Assembly (NCBI GenBank): GCA_011316305.1
Contig: SAUG01000211.1
Location: forward strand, 1 to 26,718
Direction: 5' to 3'
DNA from: Rusavskia elegans
Taxonomy: Eukaryota > Ascomycota > Lecanoromycetes > Teloschistales > Teloschistaceae
DNA: 26,718 bases
The notes under the pieces are model-generated. The model had not been told where the DNA came from, made no database searches, and was given only the letters and a program-made list of their open reading frames with translations. Of the stretch, positions 8,749 to 16,586 are shown piece by piece. The position numbers and the translations under genes are program-made. Numbering within the stretch: the first letter of the stretch is position 1; each line of letters starts with the position of its first letter.

Positions 8749-10395
8749 CTAGAAATCTTTGAACAAATGGCCATGTCTAAACTCATGTTCAGTACAAAGC
8801 GTTCAGCGACTGGAACGGGTCACTTACGGATCTGAACCCTTTTCACCGTATTTCTCTGGATCTTCCGGGTACTTGTCAAACTGGCTTGAATCGCCGACGC
8901 CGGCCTGTACTGGTGGTACGTAAGGAGCGTCGATGTCCTTCCTCGCCAGTCTTTCCCATGTCACTTCGGCAAACCACGTGTGATTCATGACATCTTTCGA
9001 GCCAGCGTGAAGATTGCCCAACCGTTTGGTCAGGTCAGGCGTGATAAGTCTTTGTAGTAGATCTTGCGCGTCTGGATGAATATAAGGTGGGTACTTGACT
9101 TTGCCCTTGAGAATGTTCTCGTATATCTTGATCGGGGAGCCAGCGTCCCAGAAGGGTGTGAATCCGCAGAGCATTTCAAATATTAATATTCCGAGCGACC
9201 ACCTAGAGAGTTTGAGCAATAATCCAGGCGGGTGTACAAAGGCGCTTACCAGTCCACGGACTTATTGTATCCTTTTGATGATACGACTTCTGGGGCTAGA
9301 TAGTCTGGCGTGCCGCAAAGCGTCCAGGTGATGTCTGGGACCTCTTTGGCGAATCCGAAATCGGTGATCTTCAGATGCCCATGCCGGTCAAGTAGCAAGT
9401 TTTCCGGTTTCAGATCTCGGTAGATGATGTGCATCGAATGCAAGTAGTCCAAGGCCAGAGTTACCTCCGCTGCGTAGAACTTGGCTACAGGATTTGGAAA
9501 GCGCTTTTATTCGGGTCAGCCAGCGTGTCTGTCTCACCGTGAACAAGCGGTCGATAACACTAACCTGCGATTTGCGTAAGAGACTGAAGAGCTCTCCGCC
9601 TTCCACGAAATCCATCACCATATATAGATTCTTCGAATCTTGAAATGTGCCCCAAAGTGTCACGAGGAAAGCATGTTTGACCTTTTGTAGCATTTTCCGC
9701 TCATCGTTAGTATGCTCGACCTGCTTCATTTTGACTACTTGGGCCTTCTTCAACACTTTGACCGCGTAAAACCTCCCGTTGTGTTTCGACTGCACGAGAT
9801 GGACTCGGCCAAAGCTGCCAGTTCCAAGCGTTCGTTGAATAGCAAAGTCACCCAGGGTGTATTTGCCTTTCGTTACCCGCATTGCCTGCTGTTGGGTAGA
9901 GGATCCCACACTCGTCGACGGTGTTGTAGAGGCATGGCTAGCAGTTGCCGAGGTATTATTCGTATGGGTGGAATTATGCGAGGATATTTGTGCTGCCGCC
10001 TGAGCAGGCGTCATGGTCCCTCCGCCTTTCAGGTGATCTCCTTGTCGTTGGCCCGCACCGTTGGTTTGATACGTGTCGATCGTGTTAGGAATGGGCTGCT
10101 CGGGTGGTCGGGTAGAAGCAGGCTCGTGAGCAGTACTTCGAGGCGCGGAAGTCGGGGGCTGCTGATGTGTAACACCCTGGGATAAAGGCTGCTGGCTCAC
10201 ATGCACGGTATCACCAGCTGCTCTCTCAGAACCGGTCTGAGACAGCGGAGAAAGCGTGTTTGAAGGGGTGGAGGTGATGGTATTTGTGATTTCTCCTCCC
10301 AACGCAGGCGCGTCCGCGGATGTTGGAGAGCTCGGATCGAATGGACCCGACGAATCCTTCGTCCGCTTTTTCTTCAAAAAACCTAAAGTCGGCAT
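8749..10395 (-). CDS. cAMP-dependent protein kinase catalytic subunit (PKA)
   Basis: An AGC-family Ser/Thr kinase released from its regulatory subunit by cAMP; in filamentous fungi it controls growth, conidiation, nutrient sensing and virulence traits. Exons (minus strand): 10395-9565, 9503-9250, 9202-8828 and 8776-8749; introns of 61, 47 and 51 bp, all GT-AG. The product is 495 aa. An N-terminal Ser/Thr/Gln-rich tail of about 180 residues (start [14 protein letters not shown]) is typical of fungal PKA-C1. Kinase motifs in order: GTGSFG (191-196), the Lys of AVKVL (K213), RDLKPEN (Asp307), DFG (325-327), activation-loop [12 protein letters not shown] with phospho-acceptor Thr338, and DWWSLG. 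The C-tail has [12 protein letters not shown], and the 28-nt last exon supplies PHGHLFKDF with the FxxF hydrophobic motif. A stop shortly after the GTAAGT donor would end the protein early if the last intron were retained. Confidence 0.95.
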
Positions 10396-11994
10396 GAGAC
10401 CTCAGGTTGGAAGGAGCGCTTGGATTCCGCGGATTTAATCGGGCGAGAAGGTCCCAGGATGACCGATGAAGCTGTGTCCAAAACGTATTTGGGTCCAACC
10501 GATACAGGAGTGAAGGACCGAGGAAGGAGTTCGTGGGCTGTTACAGGAAAGCGCGAGGGTCCTGTGGTTTCCCGAGAGCGAACTGGGGTACAAGAGAAGC
10601 GTGTGCGCGGAGGTTCCTTGACATCAAAGCGTGACGATTCAAGAGGATCGAGCTGATTGTTTGAATGCGGTAAGAAGGGAGGAAAGCTGCATCATGGATC
10701 AGCCTCGCTATTCTGTCTTGTTCATTGCAATGGGCAATGAAAGCATGACTGACGCACGATGCAACAACAGTATTGACGAGCAGTCATGCGGAGGTAGACA
10801 AGCTGTAGGAGGGTATAATTACATAGGCAAGCAAGCTCAATTGCGAAGGGCAGTAGATGGCGGTTGTAAGAGGAGTACTGCGTAGTGGTATTAGAGTGAG
10901 GATATAAGAGGCGCTGTTGATGTCGTTGCTTCTCCTTCGAGGGGTTAATTGTACCAAAGCTTGCCCCACATTTTAGCTTGACAATAATAACAATCCCAAC
11001 CCCGTCAGCAAGTGTGTCGTTGAGAGAGTTGCCCCCGTAAAATCTGCCTAGGGTGCTGAGGCCGCTTCCACGACTCGGAGGGAGCTGACGCCTGTGTACG
11101 AGTATCGTCTGGGAGAAAGGAAAATCGAAGGTTTCACGTGATTGAATCGATGTAAGGGGTCGGCAGTGAAAGGGTGGTTGCCGTGTACCCCATACGGCTA
11201 AAAGACTATTGCTTTCCAGTAAGGTAAAGGTACATCTGATTGATATATCCAGCTGAAGAACGCTACAACAAGATTCATTGGTGATTGGAGTAATGTACAT
11301 CAATCATCCTTTCCAAATGGTCGAGTCATTGTAGAGCATGACTGCACCAGATGCGAGGTAGGTAAGGTACCTGAGGCAAACAAGGAGACCTACCTTGTCA
11401 TACTACTCAATCAACTGAGGTGAACAACAATGTCACTAGCGGCTCTTGCGCACGGCTATACGCATATTGCGAAACCAAAGAAGACGGCAAACGGGATTAC
11501 TGGCGGAGAAATGAATCCATGTCGGCTATGGCACTACAAGGAACTTAGTTTTACTCGAGCATCTGACGGCATCCTCCCAGCTTGCCGCGTATTTCAGACT
11601 CCCCATCTTTCAGGGTTATGTTTGACGTTTTGATAGAAAGCGTCCCTCGTATTTCCGTCGTCAGAGATAAGAGTATCAACCAGAAAGAGTGGGGCCAGGG
11701 ACTCGGTTCGGGTGTGGGCGATCTGTCTGTGGCTTCTTGAGCACTCCCGATTGGATAGAAATCCAAGAGCTTAATCGATTAAGATTTTGTCAATCAAGAC
11801 TTTAACTGCAGTGTGCTTGTCTCCCTGTGCCTGTGCCTGCTCAATCACACCGCTTCACTGCTTGTTGTCAACTATTCATTAACTTGAACCTTTCCTTCCT
11901 CCGAAAAATTCACCCTGATCTTCTTGTGTCCTTTCCACCGTGCCGCGTAGGACTTCATTCCACTTCCCAAAGACATATTTGCAACACCGTCATC
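10396..11994. promoter_or_regulatory. Long divergent regulatory interval between PKA and HAD genes
   Basis: About 1.6 kb separates the PKA start (minus strand) from the HAD gene start (plus strand); long 5' leaders are usual for fungal signalling kinases. Visible elements: a CACGTG E-box at 11135-11140, AGGGG stress-type words at 10940-10944 and 11155-11159, and an imperfect inverted repeat at 11354-11397. The stretch just upstream of 11995 is pyrimidine-rich, as expected of a fungal 5' UTR. A 193-codon minus-strand frame at 10722-11303 starts at TTG and shows no domain; it is probably chance, although small upstream ORFs in a PKA leader remain possible. The listed sites are word matches, not demonstrated binding sites. 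Confidence 0.45.
11354..11397. repeat. Imperfect inverted repeat built on AGGTAGGT / ACCTACCT
   Basis: GAGGTAGGT at 11355-11363 is mirrored by ACCTACCTT at 11388-11396, with the palindrome GGTACC between them (11366-11371). The same AAGGTACCT-type word forms a hairpin at 18677-18696. Such words are common in ascomycete intergenic DNA. The role is unknown: it could be a transcription-factor site, a remnant of a small element, or simply a recurrent word. Confidence 0.5.
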
Positions 11995-12792
11995 ATGCCA
12001 AAGGTAGCATACCCTCCACCTCGTATCGATTGGGTGGGAGTAGTAAATACTGACCGTTCACTCCAGATCACCCAGCTCCTCTTCGACTGTGACAACACCC
12101 TGGTTCTGTCCGAAGAACTCGCATTCGAAGCATGTGCCGAACTTTCAAATGAGATGCTTGAGAAGCACAACATCGCTGATCGCTACTCTGGCCCTGAGCT
12201 CATGACCACCTTCGTCGGTCAGAACTTCCGTGGCGTCGTCACCGGCTTGCAGCAGAAACACGGCTTCAAGCTCTCCGACTCCGAGGTCGACGAGTACGTC
12301 AGCCGCGAATTGGGGAAAGTCATTGAGACTTTGGAGGCAAAGGCCGAACCTTGCGTCGGCGTCATGCCCGTTTTGGAAGAGCTGGACAAGAGTAAGAAAT
12401 ATGGCATGGCTGTCGTCAGCTCCAGCGCCCTTAGCCGTGTCCAGGCCAGCGTGAAGAAAGTGGGCCAAGACAAGTTTTTCCCCAAGGACCACATCTTCAG
12501 CGCTGCCAGCAGTCTACCCGTCCCCACCACCAAGCCAGATCCGGCCATTTACCTTCACGCCTGCAAAGTCATTGGCAAAGACCCCGGAGAGTGTGTTGCC
12601 GTCGAGGACAGCAGAAGCGGCACCTTGAGCGCCGTCAGAGCAGGCATTCCGACAATCGGCTACGTCGGCAGCTACGGTGGCGTCATTAAGCAGAACGAGA
12701 TGGCCGAGGTGCTCAAAGAGGCCGGCGCCAAGGTCATGATGGATGATTGGAGCCAATTCATGGACTGCATGGCCCAGATCGAGGCAGCTTGA
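11995..12792 (+). CDS. HAD-superfamily hydrolase, subfamily IA (phosphatase-like)
   Basis: Predicted soluble phosphatase acting on a small phosphorylated metabolite; the substrate is not evident from sequence. Two exons are favoured: 11995-12003 (only ATG CCA AAG) and 12067-12792, separated by a 63-bp intron (GTAGCA...TACTGACC...CTCCAG). This gives 244 aa starting MPKITQLLFDCDNTLVLSE. The intron is a multiple of three without a stop, so an unspliced reading of 265 aa is also open. The spliced form is preferred because the catalytic motif then sits at the very N-terminus, as in the family, and the branch site is good. HAD motifs: DCDNT (Asp10, Asp12), a helical C1 cap (about 24-95), VVSSS (motif II, 119-123), Lys159 in TTKPDP (motif III) and VEDSRSG (Glu183-Asp184, motif IV). 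The catalytic residues all look intact. Confidence 0.88.
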   Translation: MPKVAYPPPRIDWVGVVNTDRSLQITQLLFDCDNTLVLSEELAFEACAELSNEMLEKHNIADRYSGPELMTTFVGQNFRGVVTGLQQKHGFKLSDSEVDEYVSRELGKVIETLEAKAEPCVGVMPVLEELDKSKKYGMAVVSSSALSRVQASVKKVGQDKFFPKDHIFSAASSLPVPTTKPDPAIYLHACKVIGKDPGECVAVEDSRSGTLSAVRAGIPTIGYVGSYGGVIKQNEMAEVLKEAGAKVMMDDWSQFMDCMAQIEAA

Positions 12793-13198
12793 AATATGCA
12801 CCTCTACCGGTGGTTTTCGAAGCTCTGGGCTCTGGCTCATTGCACTCTTGCTTTCACGCCAACGCCACGAAAAAAAGCGGATAATAGAGAGATCAATAGA
12901 TTCCCATGAGTACTCCATCGCACTGAAGGGCTCGTCAAGTTCCTCCGTTTCGCCGTTTTAAGTGCAATTGTGCCACTTGAAGACGGTCACTGAAGCATTC
13001 ATAAGGCATAATTTTTGACGATCGGCGGACTATGGATGCAATGTAGAAGCTATGGGAAACAATCGCCCGCTCGTGTGTAAGTCGAGGTTTCCAGAGCTTT
13101 TTTAATTTTAATGCTTTCCTCGACTACTCCGGCCAGAGCCCCGTGGTCAGAAAGCGTTTATCTGATTGACCGAGTTCATCGAAGCCTACATGTCATGT
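12793..13198. other. Convergent intergenic region, nothing recognised
   Basis: This 406-bp stretch lies between the 3' ends of the HAD gene (+) and the SprT-like gene (-). It contains presumed 3' UTR sequence, including a T-rich run near 13099-13112. No gene, RNA or repeat was found. Confidence 0.5.
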
Positions 13199-14296
13199 TT
13201 ATCCGTCCAGTCGGTGGTTTGAGCCGCAGGGTACAAGTCTGAAGGATTCCCCAGCACTAATGGCAGACATGTTGAAGTATTTGCGATATCGATCGTCAAT
13301 TGCTGTGATGATTCTGCGGAAAGATTGACCGTGACCCCCAACACTCCATGCCTCACCCATGGCATTATCGATTGGTGACGGGTGGGTTTCATCGCAGAGG
13401 ACGTCGAGGTAACCATGCTAGATTCGCTGGTTAGTCTTTGTCTTCCTCCAGGGTATTGCACCGCTTACCACCATTTCGTGGAGCGCTGTTGCCCACATAG
13501 TTGATGATGGGTCCGCCGCATGTAGAAGGATACGCGTGGCATTCAGCACGATGCGAGACCTTCCATGGCCAAGACGGATACAAAGTCCAAGGACCCTGTC
13601 CCCTGTTCTTTTGCCAATGATCTCTTCATCGCTCCTCCATTCGATTTGAATCCTCGTATCAAGGGCCCCTCGGAAAAAGACGATATCCAAATCGTCGAAA
13701 GCTTTGATGACAATATCAGGGCCCCATTCCCAAAGTCGCATTCCGTTGGCCAAGCGGTGTATCGCGGCGTCTTCCTTACTGCCGGGAAGTATCGGCTGGT
13801 TCAAAAATTCGACCAAATTCCCGGTAGCCATTTCTTCGCTTAAGGGGATCCTTTTGTTTTGCTTAGGCAGGCGCTGGTAACTCCAAAGTTTTTCTTCCGA
13901 GCACGGGTATTGGCTTCCCCAGTCAGTCCTGACCTTGAATCTGCTCACTTGGTAGAGGAGATTTCTATCGCCATGACACTTGGCTCGCCCATCCCAACAG
14001 ACTCCTTGGGTAGCTCTCCCTAAAACGGGTGCATGTGGGTTCATCTGATGAATCTCGGCCAGATATTCAGCTATACCATCATCGGCTTCAGGGCATCTGA
14101 CACCATTGACGTGTTGAAGTTCTTGTACTTTCCGGTCCTCGACGCCGTAGTTTGAAGCAGAATCTTCGGGATAGATCTCATCGAGGAAGAAACGATAGTC
14201 ATCTTCGTGATAAGATAGAATGTCGATAGGATAATCACCATAGCCGCTATGATTCCGATAATCTATGGGGTGACTACTACCTGGGTATCGCGTCAT
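13199..14296 (-). CDS. SprT-like zinc metalloprotease domain protein
   Basis: Likely a zinc peptidase of the SprT/Spartan-like type; relatives cleave DNA-protein crosslinks, but that role is not shown here. Two exons: 14296-13469 and 13417-13199, with a 51-bp intron (GTAAGC...TCTAG), giving 348 aa. The splice joins ...ATALHEMV to HGYLDVLCDE, creating the HExxH zinc motif (His273, Glu274, His277) exactly across the junction, with a third ligand candidate at His305 in GGHGQSF. Without splicing the motif is destroyed and the unspliced frame stops 15 codons later, so the intron is well supported. The N-terminal half (1-150) is Tyr/Asp-rich and not assignable; the segment GRSRIVLNATRIL (about 250-262) resembles the strand before the active helix in SprT domains. 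No PCNA- or ubiquitin-binding motif was recognised at the C-terminus. Confidence 0.85.
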
Positions 14297-14870
14297 GATT
14301 TAACTGCAATACTACAGTGTAGGGAACTCTTCCGCAACAAAAATGGCTTGGTTCTTTCTTGATCGAAGGAATGATCACATAACCAGCAAACACTTGTGAT
14401 GATTTGTGGAATGATCATGCGATGCATGATGTTTGAATGAGATCTTCCGGAGAACCACACGGTAGTCTTCACTTATCTGTTTCGTTGCAATCGCCGGGTC
14501 ATGTGAGGAAATCATTTCGGTTTGGATTTCTGTTCCAATAATGTACTCCGTAGGAAAGACTCAATGATGTATCGGGTCACCTGATCGGACGTGATTCGTG
14601 GTAGAATGTCCTCGTTGTGTAAGAAAGCCATTCTGCAGCAAGTTTTGTTCAATTAAATGTTGAATGACGCATTCGGGAACTTGTCCCGTTATAGAAGATT
14701 GATCTGATCTTGATATTGTTCTCCACCATCAAAAATTGTATAAACATAATGTAAATCGTATTTAACCCTTTCTTCACTTAACAACTTTCGACTTCTGCGT
14801 CATCCACATGTTCCTGTGTTTGTAGGGCCGAGTAACTGCGGCTTCACACTTCACATCGCTCCAACTTGCG
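14297..14870. promoter_or_regulatory. Divergent promoter region of SprT-like and ICMT genes
   Basis: These 574 bp separate two divergent start codons. A TATA-like TATAAAC occurs at 14749-14755, about 120 bp upstream of the methyltransferase ATG, followed by a pyrimidine-rich leader. TACTCCGTA is at 14544-14552. GAATGATCA occurs twice, near 14369 and 14411. All are word matches only. Confidence 0.45.
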
Positions 14871-15794
14871 ATGGATTCTTCACCTTCATATAATGATTCG
14901 CCTCCTCAACGTTCATGGATCCAACATAGCAACGGCCACGTCCCAGAAGCCATCGACACACCCATCACTCCTATCGTTAATTCTAAGAAAAGCCCATCCG
15001 CCATCGCCCTTCGCGCATTCCTCCTGGGCATTGCCTTCGGCGTGTCCCTTGCCCTGACCGTCGTTCAACTCCAACCCCCCCTCAACCCCCTGTGGCGCGC
15101 TCCATGCTTCCTTGCCATCCTCTCCACCTTTCATTTCCTCGAATTCTACATCACAGCGCGTTACAACCCGCCCGCTGCCACTCTTAGCGCTTTCCTGCTT
15201 ACAGGGAATGGCTATGCCTATAATGTTGCTCATACCTTGGCTTTCCTCGAATGTATCCTGCGAAACTACGTCGCCCCACGCTACTATACCGATTGGCCAC
15301 TCCTGCAACCATTCAATGCCTTCCTGCCGGTTGAGGGGGGCGCAAGGGTCGCGTGGTTGACGCTGGGGCTCACAATGCTGTTGGGAGGGCAGGGGATTCG
15401 TACTCTGGCCATGGCACAAGCTGGAACGAACTTCAATCACCTGGTGCAATCAAAGAAGAAGGAGGGCCACGTTCTTGTCACTAATGGAATCTATGGCTGG
15501 CTAAGGCATCCCAGCTATTTTGGTTTCTTCTGGTGGGGCCTGGGCACACAGCTCATAATGGGCAACTTGGTGTGTCTGGTCGGATATGCCGTCGTACTTT
15601 GGAGGTTTTTCAGCCTTCGGATTAAGAGTAAGTATCTTCCTATGACGCACGTGTTGACTTCTGCCTACCTAAAAGACCGTTGCTAATCGGGCGGTTTGCG
15701 GGCAGGCGAAGAGAAATTCTTGGTCGCCTTCTTTGGGGCGGACTATGTACGCTATAGAGATGAGACAGCGGTGGGTATCCCAATGATTCCATGA
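14871..15794 (+). CDS. Protein-S-isoprenylcysteine O-methyltransferase (ICMT/Ste14 family)
   Basis: Carboxyl-methylates the C-terminal prenylcysteine of CaaX proteins (Ras, Rho, fungal a-factor-type pheromones) in the ER membrane, using S-adenosylmethionine. Exons 14871-15627 and 15706-15794 with a 78-bp intron (GTAAGT...GCTAATC...GGCAG) give 281 aa. Several hydrophobic helices are present (about 44-66, 76-94, 106-132, 160-180, 213-248). Family motifs follow: GTNFNHLVQ (185-193), GIYGWLRHPSYFGFFWW (206-222, containing RHPxY), then after the splice SEEKFLVAFFGADYVRYR and the ending VGIPMIP, close to the EExFL...YxxY...TGIPFI end of known ICMTs. Without splicing the protein would end in an unrelated tail and lose this conserved catalytic C-terminus. 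The first 40 residues are a non-conserved polar extension. Confidence 0.95.
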
Positions 15795-16586
15795 GCTATA
15801 CCATGGAGCTTTCAACTTCCAATCAACCCGCCTCAATAATTGTGGCCCCTCGGACCAATACCGCAAGACTTTCCCTAGAGAAAACTAGACACCCAAGATC
15901 TATTCTGTGACGTTGTCGTCCTCTGAAATGCTCACAAGTCACGCACTATGTGCTGAACTGCCCTCTTTGCACAAGTCATGGCACGGCGTCGCAGTAAGTG
16001 CCCGTGCATAACAACATTCTTGAAGGACGGTCCTTCAGAACAACACGATGTGGTCCCTTCTTCGGGATCTTCTGGTACTTGGCGATGCCCTCCTTTCCGG
16101 AAGCCCTGCAAGACGCCGTAGTCTTTTTCGAGGTATTCGCGGCCGCACCAGGCTCCTGAGACTGGCTCAGGAATCCATGCGATCATGGGTCTGTTCATCA
16201 AAACGTGGGGAGGGCCCGTCAAGCAGGTTGCTGTTAGAGCCGGTGTTCGGTTCCCAGGATCTCGCCATGACTAGCACACTACAATGGTGCAAACGCGATC
16301 TTGTATCTTATTGGTGGCTGATCTTACACCCCTCTTTCTTTTGTGAGAGTTTGTAGTGGTTGGCAATGTCACAGAGCCAGTGATTACACAACCACACACA
16401 GACCAGGGACGCAACGGGGGCTGTAATACGTTGGACAATCGGTATATGTGCCTTACCCCTTCTCCGTTCTCGCAAGCAAATTAGTCGCCAGGATGAAGTG
16501 TCATGTCGTATCCGGGTAGGGGATATGCGCTGTATGCTCAAGAGATTCCCAAACTAGACGGCTCCTGCATCTGTTGTGGACTTGAG
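15795..16586. other. Convergent intergenic region with a doubtful small ORF
   Basis: This 792-bp interval lies between the ICMT 3' end (+) and the peroxin-8-like 3' end (-). A minus-strand frame at 16198-15932 (ATG to TGA, 88 aa) reads like protein in part (IAWIPEPVSGAWCG; YGVLQGFRKGGHRQVPEDP) but matches no family I recognise; an overlapping plus-strand frame at 16048-16356 is Arg/Leu-rich and looks like its shadow. It is left uncalled as a gene and discussed in the findings. No RNA gene or repeat was seen. Confidence 0.4.

Noticed and set aside
8440..8835. 131-codon plus-strand frame antisense to the PKA 3' end
   Set aside because: No recognisable domain, Arg-rich low-quality composition, and it overlaps the real terminal PKA exon and intron.
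10722..11303. 193-codon minus-strand frame upstream of PKA
   Set aside because: TTG start, unusual Cys/Ser/Leu composition, no domain; best explained as chance in the PKA leader and promoter. Small upstream ORFs in the leader cannot be excluded.
11827..11994. Upstream in-frame extension of the HAD protein
   Set aside because: There is no ATG in the extension before 11995; the sequence is pyrimidine-rich and looks like a 5' UTR.
16048..16356. 102-codon plus-strand Arg/Leu-rich frame
   Set aside because: It looks like the antisense shadow of GC-rich codons on the minus strand and has no domain.
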